A stretch of 23,112 nt of DNA, from positions 1 through 23,112 of the IMG/VR virus record IMGVR_UViG_3300020021_000048; one strand, written 5' to 3'. Every line of letters starts with the position of its first letter. Within the stretch, counting starts at the first letter, position 1. Origin of the DNA: a virus. Below the pieces are notes generated by a model. It saw nothing but the letters and a program-made list of their open reading frames with translations, was not told the DNA's origin and made no database searches. The position numbers and the translations under genes are program-made. Positions 8,872 to 16,402 of the stretch are shown piece after piece.

Positions 8872-9732
8872 CTAGAAGGTGATCAGCCACTCGTTGACGC
8901 TCGGCTGGGTGAACTTGTAGCCGACGTCCGGAGTCGCGGAGACGACAGTGGACTCGGTGATCACGATGGAACCGGTGGCGACCTCGCCGTTGATCCAGTA
9001 CGTGATACCCGCGACGGTCGGGACGACCACCGTGTGGGTGCCCGAGGTGTAGGTCGGGGCGATCGGGGTGGCGTCGACGACGGTGCCTTCGAAGATCGCG
9101 AGGACGGCCGCGGGCATCGGCATGGACGGGTCGGTGCCGCTGGTGCCGTAGAGGAAGTCCTCCAGGGTCGCCAGAGCGTCCGCGTCGACCAGGGTCGAGT
9201 CCACAGTGAGCGTCGCGGTCGGGCCGTAGCCGGGGACGTCCACCGGAGTGGTGGTGATCGCCCAGCTGAAGGCCAGCGCGGCCGGGGTGTCGTTGACGGT
9301 GGCGTGCGCCTTCTCCGACGGAGCGGCCAGAGCGCCGAACACCATGTGGATCTTGTAGCCAGCCTGGCTGGTCAGGTCGGTGCCGATCAGGGTCCGGTAG
9401 GACAGGCCGAACGGCTTGCGCGGCTGCTGACCGATCTGGACGCCCGGCTGCGGCTCGGCGAGACCATCGAACTGGTTCCACTCATCCGGGAAGGTGAGGG
9501 CCTCGATGGTGCCGCCCCACGCCTCGGCCGAGACCAGGTTCAGGTACTTGATGTTGTCGGCGTACTGGGCGGTGGCCTCAGCGCCGGAGGGCGACTCGGT
9601 GACGGTCGTCAGACCGTTCCACGGCACGCCCGTGCTGTAGGCGCCGCCCCCGTCGGGGATGTACAGGACGCCGTGGTCGACACCGGTCTCGTACTTCCGG
9701 CTGCCGACCTGGTCCCACTTGATCACTGTCAT
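8872..9732 (-). CDS. Major tail (tube) protein
   Basis: A 286-residue protein from ATG 9732, preceded by CTAGGAGAACAAGC. The first 210 residues form the tail-tube part (WDQVGSRKYETGVDHGVLYI, ALTFPDEWNQFDG, RKPFGLSYRTLIGTDLT, QAGYKIHMVFGALAAPS, FSWAITTTP). The last 70 or so residues form an extra beta-rich, immunoglobulin-like domain (HTVVVPTVAGITYWINGE then VGYKFTQPSVNEWLITF) that resembles the C-terminus of the capsid fusion protein encoded at 10375-12492. Codons are almost all G- or C-ending, among the strongest bias in the window, as expected for a very abundant virion protein. It precedes the chaperone-like gene, the usual order for a major tail protein. The paralogue at 7506-8294 argues for a gene duplication. 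Confidence 0.88.
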   Translation of the reverse strand: MTVIKWDQVGSRKYETGVDHGVLYIPDGGGAYSTGVPWNGLTTVTESPSGAEATAQYADNIKYLNLVSAEAWGGTIEALTFPDEWNQFDGLAEPQPGVQIGQQPRKPFGLSYRTLIGTDLTSQAGYKIHMVFGALAAPSEKAHATVNDTPAALAFSWAITTTPVDVPGYGPTATLTVDSTLVDADALATLEDFLYGTSGTDPSMPMPAAVLAIFEGTVVDATPIAPTYTSGTHTVVVPTVAGITYWINGEVATGSIVITESTVVSATPDVGYKFTQPSVNEWLITF

Positions 9733-9742
9733 GCTTGTTCTC

Positions 9743-10054
9743 CTAGTAGTACAGCTCGAGGACGTCGTGATGGAGGTTGTCAGCTACGAAGCCTCTGTTG
9801 TAAGAGGTCTTCGGCAGTCCAGTGACTTTGCGGGGGATATCGCTATCCGGATCCCGGTCGATCACCGTCACCTGGTATCGCTGATTGTAGGTGTAGGGAG
9901 CGTTGTCGGCGAACTTCGTCAGACCGGCATCCCGTGCGTAGACGATGCACGGATATGTCATCTGGACGTTCGACGGGGGTTGGAAATACACCGTTCCACC
10001 CTCGCCGACGAGCCCCACTAGGATCGCGTGAAGCTCAAGGCGTGGGGCCGTCAT
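9743..10054 (-). CDS. Tail terminator-like protein
   Basis: A 103-residue protein with ATG at 10054 that overlaps the preceding gene by 20 bases and has a GGGGAG site inside that gene's end. It contains PRLELHAILVGLVG, VYFQPPSNVQMTYPCIVYAR, YNQRYQVTVIDRDPDSDIP and DNLHHDVLELYY. The pattern 'yfqPP....m.YPcIvY.r......aDn..Y.....Y.vtviD.dpds' is characteristic of small siphophage proteins encoded just before the major tail protein that cap the tail tube or complete the neck. Position between the head-closure-like gene and the major tail protein fits tail terminator. The assignment is from pattern and synteny. Confidence 0.7.
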   Translation of the reverse strand: MTAPRLELHAILVGLVGEGGTVYFQPPSNVQMTYPCIVYARDAGLTKFADNAPYTYNQRYQVTVIDRDPDSDIPRKVTGLPKTSYNRGFVADNLHHDVLELYY

Positions 10055-10358
10055 AGAAACTCCCCAGGGACAGGAGAAGGCGGGGGCTCTGGATCTCGAC
10101 GTTCGAGACGGTCCAGAGCTTACCCGCCCACTCTACATAGCGAATGGCGAAGAAGTTTTGCGTCGCGTAAGGGTCGGCAACTATACTGATGGAATTGCTA
10201 ACCGAGTAGTCGTTGTTGACTTTGTCGGCTGCCTGAGTGTGCTTGACAGCACGGACGACGTCACCGAAATATGGAAACTCGGTGACGTCGTCCGTCCACA
10301 CGCCAGGCGCTTTTTCCGTCGTCGTAGCGAAACCGACCTTTCCGGAAAATCTCGCCAT
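10035..10358 (-). CDS. Head-closure / head-tail connector-like protein
   Basis: A 107-residue protein. I chose ATG 10358 (MARFSGKVGFATTTEKAPGV) because the longer in-frame reading upstream overlaps the capsid gene end with implausible Arg/Pro/Ser-rich sequence. The ribosome site is weak (AAGG about 16 bases upstream), so the gene may depend on coupling to the capsid gene, whose stop lies 17 bases away. The segments KVGFATTTEKAPGVWTDDVT, YFGDVVRA, VNNDYSVSNSISIVADPYA and AIRYVEWAGKLWTVSNVEIQ followed by SPRLLLSLGSFYDG are typical of a phage head-closure family that joins the connector to the tail. The order capsid, this gene, terminator-like gene, major tail protein supports a neck role. Confidence 0.72.
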   Translation of the reverse strand: MARFSGKVGFATTTEKAPGVWTDDVTEFPYFGDVVRAVKHTQAADKVNNDYSVSNSISIVADPYATQNFFAIRYVEWAGKLWTVSNVEIQSPRLLLSLGSFYDGPTP

Positions 10359-10374
10359 GTTGGTGCTGTCTGCC

Positions 10375-12492
10375 TTAGCTGGCAGCCGGACGCTGGAACG
10401 TCCACTCGTCCTGACCGGCAGTGCCGGTGACCGAGAAGAAGTAACCGGCGCTCGCGACGGCCCGCACCAGCTCGGAGGTGCCCGCGGCCAGCGCGGTCTG
10501 AGCACCGGCGGTCAGGGTGGTCCCGTCGCCGTTCTTGTAGACCACGCCGGCCTGGGTCGGGATGGTGATGACGCCGGTCGCGGGGACGAACGTCGCGGGC
10601 GTCGGGACCAGCACGGTGCCGGTGACCGAGGACAGGACCATCGCGCTCTTGACCTTGACGAGAGCACCCGACATGCGGGTCTCCATCAGGTACTTGAGCT
10701 GGTTGTAGTCGATGTCGAAGAAGTCAAACAGGTTGACCTCCCCGCCGCGGTCGGTGCCGATGTTGTAGTCGGTGAGGTTGACCACGATGCCGAGCAGGTT
10801 CGGGAACCGGAGCATCGGCTCCACGGCGACGACGTCCGAAACGCCCATAGCCGCAGCCAGCGCCTGCTTGTTGTCGTAGTTGCGGTGGAGGTTGGCGTCC
10901 TTCGACAGCAGCAGCTTGTTGATGGTCCGCTGGGTGGCGTAGAACACCGGGTTGCCGGTGCCCTTGTAGTACTGGCTGGCGTCCAGGACCTGGTCGGCGA
11001 CCTCGTCCCAGTTGGAGCCGGTGTCGGAGACGTTGACGTTGACCCGGGTGACGTACAGCTCGTCGTCGTTCAGGATCGAACGGACACCGGGGCCGGAGTT
11101 GGCGCCCGACGGGTCCAGCACGTGGTCCTCGTCCTCGGGGTCACGGCCGTCACCGAGCAGGATCGCGACGGCGACCTCCTCCGAGAGCATGATCCGCATC
11201 TCGCCCTTGAGCCAGACGACGACGTCGAAGTCGACGATGTCCAGGACGTCGTCCCGGTCCAGCTTCTGCTTCTTGTAGACCGTGGTGGGGGTGGTGGTCC
11301 GGCTGGTGAGCTGGATCCACTCCTCCTTCTTGAAGTTGCCCTTGACGTAACCCTTGGCGCGGGCCTCGTCCAGGGTGATGTCCGCGACGATGGTCTTGAT
11401 GCGCGAGAACGGGCTCTTGCGGGTAGAGTCCAGGACGTTCTGGACCCACGCCATGTTCCGGCTGTTGAAGTCCGGGGTGGAGTTCAGCAGCTGGGGGTTC
11501 GGGAACAGGGCGTCGACGCTCTCGATGCCGTGCTCGACGACGTAGTCCGCGAGGGTGTCCATCAGGGAGCCGGACTTCTTGGCATCCTTGAAGATCGCCT
11601 TGAGGCCGTCCTCGTCGATGTTGTGGCGGATGACCCCGCCATCGGTGGTCTTGTTCTTGTTGGCCTGCTCGAACACGTTCGTCACGGGGCCGGTTCCTTC
11701 CTGGTGGGCGAGGTCGCCCTCGGTGGTGTTCTCGTCGTCCTTGTCGTCGCCGTCCGCGTGCTGGGTGTCGTCTCCGGAACCCTGCGCGGCCAGACCGACC
11801 ATGACGTCGACGAGCTTCTTCTGCTTGGGCGTGAACGTGTCGTACACGGCCTGAGCGGACGCATCGTCCGCGGTGTCCGCGCTGTCCTCGGCATCGGCGC
11901 CATCGCCGTCACCACTGCTGTCGCTGGAGGCAGAGGGGACGGGCTTCTTGGCGGTCGACGTCTCGGTCTTCGTAGCGACCGGGGGGACGGCCTTGGCGGC
12001 GGGCTTCGTCGCGTGGGCGAAGCTCTCCTCCTCGATGTTGAATCCGAGGTGGATGACGATCTCGTCGCTGATGGTCTCGATGTCGTCCTCGTCGGCGCCG
12101 TGCCGAACCTGGACGTTCTCGATCGTCGCGCCGGGGTTGGCGCCCGCGAGGACCAGGCTGACCTCACGGATGTTCCCGTGGACGACCGACTTGCCCTGCA
12201 TGGCGACGTTGTTGGCGTAAATCGACATCGCCTTGATGTCACCGTGCTGGACCTGGATCTTGCCGTTCTTGCCGCCCTCGGTCTCGTTGAAGTACCCGTG
12301 GGCCCAGATGCCATCCGGACGGGCTTCGAGGATCGCGTGGCCGAGCACGTTCTTGTTGTCGCTGTGCTTGTGGTTCCAGACCAGCGGAACCTGCATCTTG
12401 TCCATGTGCTGGAAAGCGGCGGGCGTGATGGTCTTTCCGTCGGTGCACTTCAGGTTCGCCTTGGTGGCGTAACCACCGAAATCAGCTTCCAT
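10375..12492 (-). CDS. Prohead protease-major capsid fusion protein
   Basis: A 705-residue protein with three parts. Residues 1 to about 150 resemble the HK97-type prohead protease: PLVWNHKH (H41/H43), VLGHAILEARPDGIW, a catalytic-Ser-like IKAMSIYA (S90), and GNIREVSLVLAGANPGA. Residues about 160-285 form a low-complexity acidic linker, a likely scaffold/delta region removed at maturation. Residues about 290-620 are an HK97-fold major capsid protein (DYVVEHGIESVDALFP, SRIKTIVADI, DIVDFDVVVWLKGEMR, NLFDFFDIDYNQLKYLMETR, MSGALVKVKSA). Residues about 625-705 are an extra immunoglobulin-like domain (ATGVITIPTQAGVVYKNGDG). The start overlaps the portal stop by 11 bases; AGGAGG lies upstream. Strong GC3 bias fits high expression. 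The fusion implies self-cleavage by the N-terminal protease, an inference from the architecture. Confidence 0.92.
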   Translation of the reverse strand: MEADFGGYATKANLKCTDGKTITPAAFQHMDKMQVPLVWNHKHSDNKNVLGHAILEARPDGIWAHGYFNETEGGKNGKIQVQHGDIKAMSIYANNVAMQGKSVVHGNIREVSLVLAGANPGATIENVQVRHGADEDDIETISDEIVIHLGFNIEEESFAHATKPAAKAVPPVATKTETSTAKKPVPSASSDSSGDGDGADAEDSADTADDASAQAVYDTFTPKQKKLVDVMVGLAAQGSGDDTQHADGDDKDDENTTEGDLAHQEGTGPVTNVFEQANKNKTTDGGVIRHNIDEDGLKAIFKDAKKSGSLMDTLADYVVEHGIESVDALFPNPQLLNSTPDFNSRNMAWVQNVLDSTRKSPFSRIKTIVADITLDEARAKGYVKGNFKKEEWIQLTSRTTTPTTVYKKQKLDRDDVLDIVDFDVVVWLKGEMRIMLSEEVAVAILLGDGRDPEDEDHVLDPSGANSGPGVRSILNDDELYVTRVNVNVSDTGSNWDEVADQVLDASQYYKGTGNPVFYATQRTINKLLLSKDANLHRNYDNKQALAAAMGVSDVVAVEPMLRFPNLLGIVVNLTDYNIGTDRGGEVNLFDFFDIDYNQLKYLMETRMSGALVKVKSAMVLSSVTGTVLVPTPATFVPATGVITIPTQAGVVYKNGDGTTLTAGAQTALAAGTSELVRAVASAGYFFSVTGTAGQDEWTFQRPAAS

Positions 12493-13915
12493 TTTGACTC
12501 TTTCCTCCTGATTCTATCGCTAGTGGTTCCGTCACCCTCGGGAGTTCTTTCATCATCAAGGCGACGATGGAAGCACCATGCGAGAGTGAGGGTGGCTGGC
12601 CAGGCGAACCGCTGGCGAGTGCCGCAGCGGCCTTCGATCCGATCGGAGGCACGTTGTGCACCGGTTCGATACGGACAGGTTTGTTTGACTCCGGCGGAGT
12701 TGTTGTGACCGGCATGTTGCTGTTCTGCAACTTGTCGGCCTTGGGGTCACTCGAGGGCTTCGTTCCGATCGCCGTTCGAATCTCGTTCGGCGTGAGGATT
12801 TCGTTCCTCGAGAACATGTCCGCGATCTCGGCGATCTGGCTGAGCGGAACCAGAGAGAACAAGTCACGGAAGTACATGATCGACTGCCCCTGAGACCTGG
12901 CGGTCCTGGTCAGGAAGGCTCGCTTCATGGCTTCGGTGATCGCGTCGAGGATAGGCTTGACCGTACGGTCGATGTAGTTCAGCATGGTCGATTCGTCGGC
13001 CGTACCGTTCATGATCGAGTCCGTTAGACCGAGCTCCGCGTAAACCTGGCTGATCAGGTACTGGACCTGAGCGAGGAGGTTGTTCTCGGCGGGCCTGTTG
13101 AGCTGTGTGATCTTCTCGGTACCGTCGGCGTAAGCAATGCCGTAAGTACTGCCCTTGAGCTGTTCCTCCAGATCCGTACGTCGCTGGACAGCCTGTTGCC
13201 GACGGGCTTCAGACTTGATGACGTAGGGGAGCTGGATGATCAGGTCGAGCTTGCCGGAGGCCGAGGCCTCATCGATCGCATCGAGCATGTTCAATTTGCG
13301 GATGAGACGCTGCAAAGTTGAGTTCTGCTCGTTCATCACCGAGTAGAGCGGATTCTCGACGATGGCAACGAACTGCTTCGGGAGAACGATCTGCTCTCGG
13401 TAACCCTTTTCCTCGTTGTACAGATTGATCCGAACGTGCTTCGGAAACCACTCAGTGATCTCGCCGACACGAAGCGTCTGAACGTCGAACGCTCCGGACA
13501 CGGTAGGGTCGAGGGTCGTGTCGACCGGAACGATCCCGATGGTGCCCATCTGAAGAAGAGACAGCGCGATGTCCTGACGGAACTGCCTGGCACCCTGGTC
13601 GGTGTTGGCCTCGACAGTCAGGCAGTTGTTGAGACCGCTGGGTCGATCCTTCAGATAACGTCCATCTGCGTCGCACTGAACGTGGAAAATGTCGACTCCG
13701 GATACATCGATGCTCATCCGAGCGAGTATGGAAGCGACGATGGTCTTTTCAGAAGCGAACGGAGTCCGCATCCGATCCGGACGGAAATAGCTGTAACTAC
13801 CACCCGCACCTACGCCAGCAGCGTAAGGATGCTCAGGAACCTTGTACGAGTTTGGGTTGAAGGCGTTCCAAGCGTGGGTCAGAGACTCTCTCAGACGAGA
13901 AAATACTCCTGCCAT
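12482..13915 (-). CDS. Portal protein
   Basis: A 477-residue HK97-family portal protein forming the dodecameric vertex through which DNA enters and leaves. It starts at ATG 13915 after a near-perfect GGAAAGGAGGTGAAAC site. Characteristic segments are SEKTIVASILARMSIDVSGV near residue 60, QDIALSLLQMGTIGIVPVDT, a wing region around residues 130-190, VQYLISQVYAELGLTDSIMN with TADESTMLNYIDRTV at about 270-310, and DMFSRNEILTPNEIRTAIGT near residue 370, the classic portal 'n.G.lT.NEiR...g' element. The C-terminal 100 residues are Pro/Ser-rich and probably disordered. It lies directly before the protease-capsid gene and overlaps it, the usual packaging-to-capsid order. Confidence 0.93.
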   Translation of the reverse strand: MAGVFSRLRESLTHAWNAFNPNSYKVPEHPYAAGVGAGGSYSYFRPDRMRTPFASEKTIVASILARMSIDVSGVDIFHVQCDADGRYLKDRPSGLNNCLTVEANTDQGARQFRQDIALSLLQMGTIGIVPVDTTLDPTVSGAFDVQTLRVGEITEWFPKHVRINLYNEEKGYREQIVLPKQFVAIVENPLYSVMNEQNSTLQRLIRKLNMLDAIDEASASGKLDLIIQLPYVIKSEARRQQAVQRRTDLEEQLKGSTYGIAYADGTEKITQLNRPAENNLLAQVQYLISQVYAELGLTDSIMNGTADESTMLNYIDRTVKPILDAITEAMKRAFLTRTARSQGQSIMYFRDLFSLVPLSQIAEIADMFSRNEILTPNEIRTAIGTKPSSDPKADKLQNSNMPVTTTPPESNKPVRIEPVHNVPPIGSKAAAALASGSPGQPPSLSHGASIVALMMKELPRVTEPLAIESGGKSQNGS

Positions 13916-13950
13916 GTTTCACCTCCTTTCCTTGGGATTCGGTCGATGAA

Positions 13951-14370
13951 CTACTTGGACGTGACGTTGTGGACGCCCTGCTTGTTCTGCTTGGCGGCCC
14001 GCGGGGTGTTGTAGTTGATCGTGCCTTGACGCTGGCCTTCGACCCGGTTGTTGTGAGCCTTTACCGTGATCGTTTGGACCGCTACCGGTCCGTATTTCAG
14101 CAGGATCCTCGCCGTGATGAGGGCTCCGACGAAAGCCGCCCGCTGCTTGTTCTGGCGGGAAAGCTCAGCAGCTCGGGCTTCCGTGTGCGTCTGTCCGGCG
14201 TGCAGTCGGTTATTGATCCGGTTAGCTCCGCGCTGGCCGAAATCACCGGCGTCGGTGCGTTGGTGGTATGGCGTGTAGCTTGAATGAACACTGACCGGTT
14301 CGCCAGATTTGTGCACACCCCACTTCATGCCCTTGACACCCTGGTGAACCAGTTCCGCAGGAGTACTCAT
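13951..14370 (-). CDS. GMKWG-motif protein with membrane-like helix
   Basis: A 139-residue protein of unknown function. The N-terminus carries HQGVKGMKWGVHK at residues 9-21, the motif that occurs twice in the 315-residue protein encoded at 16403-17350. A hydrophobic stretch at about 78-100 (AAFVGALITARILLKYGPVA) could cross a membrane or form a buried helix. The rest is basic and rich in Asn, Gln, Arg and His, without acidic clusters. The gene starts 3 bases after the preceding stop with no visible ribosome site, so it probably depends on translational coupling to the decoration-like gene. The location between decoration protein and portal suggests a minor head component or assembly factor; I cannot name a function. 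GC3 is lower than in the neighbouring decoration gene. Confidence 0.75.
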   Translation of the reverse strand: MSTPAELVHQGVKGMKWGVHKSGEPVSVHSSYTPYHQRTDAGDFGQRGANRINNRLHAGQTHTEARAAELSRQNKQRAAFVGALITARILLKYGPVAVQTITVKAHNNRVEGQRQGTINYNTPRAAKQNKQGVHNVTSK

Positions 14371-14373
14371 GGG

Positions 14374-14640
14374 TTACAGCGGGGTGGCCGCGGCACGCAG
14401 ACGGGCGTCGATCTTGGCGATGGCCTGGTTGACGCTGTCGGCTGCGACGACGTTGCTGCCGGACGGGGCGACGTACCCGGTAAGCTTGACGGTGGCGCCA
14501 GTGTCGGCAGCCTGCGCCGCGTTGAAGATCAGCGGGGTGCCATCGGCAGCGAAGAACGCCACCTGCTCGGTCGGCTGGTTGGGCCGCTTGACGGGAGCGG
14601 ACACGGGGGTGAACTGGCGTGTGGGCCGGTTGTTGGTCAC
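14374..14640 (-). CDS. Head fiber / decoration-like protein
   Basis: An 88-residue protein with a GTG start at 14640 (VTNNRPTRQF) that overlaps the terminase stop as GTGA, with AAGGAGGC upstream. After a Pro-rich N-terminal arm it has QVAFFAADGTPLIFN and then KLTGYVAPSGSNVVAADSVN followed by QAIAKIDARL. The combination 'v.LtGY.......V.a.DsvNqAIaKle.r' is seen in phage head-fiber or capsid-decoration proteins, where the segment trimerises and a C-terminal helix follows. The gene ends right after the helix, so it would be a short version without a distal fiber domain. Its extreme GC3 bias, similar to the capsid gene, supports an abundant virion protein. Family assignment is tentative. Confidence 0.62.
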   Translation of the reverse strand: MTNNRPTRQFTPVSAPVKRPNQPTEQVAFFAADGTPLIFNAAQAADTGATVKLTGYVAPSGSNVVAADSVNQAIAKIDARLRAAATPL

Positions 14641-16382
14641 TCGAATGCCTCCTTGTAGGCCTTGTATGCGACGTATGCGTCCATCAGGGCGGAAACGTTG
14701 TCGATCTTGGCATCCTGACGCATCTTCAGGAGCTTTCGGTTTCCATTCGTGTCTTCCATGGTTACGGCGTTACCCATGGCAAAGGTCATAAGCGTTTCAT
14801 CGAATATGAGCATTCTCTGTTCGCTCATGTGCTTTAGCTCACCGAGGGGAACAGACTCGGTCTTAGCGCCTTGGATAACCTTCTGGATCGCGTACGGTCC
14901 GTATTCGGCTTCCCACCGGCTCACGAATTCTTTCGCGTTGTACGGGTCGAACCCTAGAGAACGAACATCGTAACTCGAATCCGTGATGTGCTGATCAAGG
15001 TCTTCGTAGACCTCCATCATGTCGAGGACGGTACCCTCGAGGACATGGAGACTGCCCTCGTTGGTGAATTCCTCGTACTTCTGGCGCATTGCACCCGGCA
15101 ACTTCATCAACGTGAGCGACGTGATGTAGCTTCGAGTCTTGACCCCGAACGTGCCGTCAGCCAGAGGAAACAGGAAGGTGAACGCACAGAAGTCGTCACC
15201 CTGGGACAAGTCAGCGCCGAGAGCGCACGGCAGACCCCAGAAATCGCGACGTCGGTGAGCCTGAGTCTCCTCGTAGGTGAAGAAGTAGGTAAAGCCCTCC
15301 ATCGGAAGACCGAACCGCTTGGCCAGAATATCGTTACGAGTGGCCGGAGCGGCCTCGATTCGTTCGACATCCTGCTGGTATGTGTCGTAGGAAATGGTCA
15401 ATCCAAGGTTCGGGTTGGCCTTGACCCACATAGCGGGGTCCCCAACCTCTTCGACTTCGTCCAACTTGTAGTGCCAGATCGAGACGTGGGGAGCGAAATA
15501 CTCTCCCTTGAGGATCTTGGCGAGCTCCAGTTTGATCGTGTCGCCGCTGCCGTTTCGGACCGTTCCCTCCGAGGAAATGGCCACGATCAGGTAGTCATCG
15601 AGCTTGGAAGCGCCCTGTTCGACTGCACCGACGATGTCTTCTCGGACATCACCAGAAAGCCACTCGTCGATCGTGGAGACCTTGGGTCGCAGTCCCTGTA
15701 GCTTGTTTACCGACATGGGACGGACCTCGAGCAACGACCCCGTGAGGAAGTTCTCGATTCCCTTCTTTGTCGGAACCAGCTTTTGCCGTAGTGCTCGGGA
15801 TCCAGTGGTGTTCTGGATCGAACCTTCAGTCAGGAATTGAAACAGAGGCCCGCGCGCCCGCGTGATGGCCGTCCGAAATGGTGACATGACCTCGTCGGCC
15901 TGTCTCATTGTCGGAGCTGTGGTGATCTGGTGTGTCGTGTGGGTGTCGACGTTCAAGTAGTAGCTCTGGATGCACTCGGCGTACATCGACTTGGCAGCAC
16001 CTCGAGCAACGATGAGATACTGTTTCGTCGTGAGTTTCTTCTTGATCGTCTTCTTGACGTAACGTCCGCCGCGGTTGTTCGGCCCTGGCACGTAGACACT
16101 TCGAGTGACGAAGTAGTACCATCCGAAAATCTGTTCGGCCCAGACCTTGAACGAAGGAAGCAGATGAAGATCGGTTCCATCGGTCAAGGTTAGTTCGTTG
16201 TCGCAGTAGAGGATGAATCCTTCGACCGCTTTGTCGTCGTAATAGTACGCCGGGTTCGCTATAAGCGAGTCGATCCGATTCATCTCAAGAGAGACTTCTC
16301 GGTTCACCGGAATATCGCCACGAATCACTGCCTCGCGGAACTGACCGTAGTAGATCGGAACCGCCGTGTTTGACAATGACAT
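14637..16382 (-). CDS. Terminase large subunit
   Basis: A 581-residue packaging motor with ATPase and nuclease domains. It starts at ATG 16382 after AAAGGATCCGC. The ATPase has a degenerate Walker A, LIVARGAAKS (K131, S132), and a Walker B with the catalytic glutamate in KVSTIDEWL (D239, E240). The C-terminal nuclease has acidic residues in CALGADLSQGDD (D391), LGFDPYNA (D479) and DNVSALMDAYVAY (D568), the usual triad of the RNase H-like terminase nuclease. SSEGTVRNGSGD in the middle and KANPNLG after the ATPase are typical of the Terminase_1 type. It converts ATP hydrolysis into DNA translocation through the portal and cuts the genome, probably together with the HNH protein encoded upstream. 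Confidence 0.95.
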   Translation of the reverse strand: MSLSNTAVPIYYGQFREAVIRGDIPVNREVSLEMNRIDSLIANPAYYYDDKAVEGFILYCDNELTLTDGTDLHLLPSFKVWAEQIFGWYYFVTRSVYVPGPNNRGGRYVKKTIKKKLTTKQYLIVARGAAKSMYAECIQSYYLNVDTHTTHQITTAPTMRQADEVMSPFRTAITRARGPLFQFLTEGSIQNTTGSRALRQKLVPTKKGIENFLTGSLLEVRPMSVNKLQGLRPKVSTIDEWLSGDVREDIVGAVEQGASKLDDYLIVAISSEGTVRNGSGDTIKLELAKILKGEYFAPHVSIWHYKLDEVEEVGDPAMWVKANPNLGLTISYDTYQQDVERIEAAPATRNDILAKRFGLPMEGFTYFFTYEETQAHRRRDFWGLPCALGADLSQGDDFCAFTFLFPLADGTFGVKTRSYITSLTLMKLPGAMRQKYEEFTNEGSLHVLEGTVLDMMEVYEDLDQHITDSSYDVRSLGFDPYNAKEFVSRWEAEYGPYAIQKVIQGAKTESVPLGELKHMSEQRMLIFDETLMTFAMGNAVTMEDTNGNRKLLKMRQDAKIDNVSALMDAYVAYKAYKEAFE

Positions 16383-16402
16383 TGCGGATCCTTTCTACGA
16401 GG

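Noticed and set aside
10237-12708. Long plus-strand open frame of 823 codons opposite the capsid gene
   Set aside because: It is antisense to the protease-capsid gene, Val/Asp/Leu/Arg-rich, and explained by strong GC3 bias removing antisense stops. No ribosome site or domain is seen.
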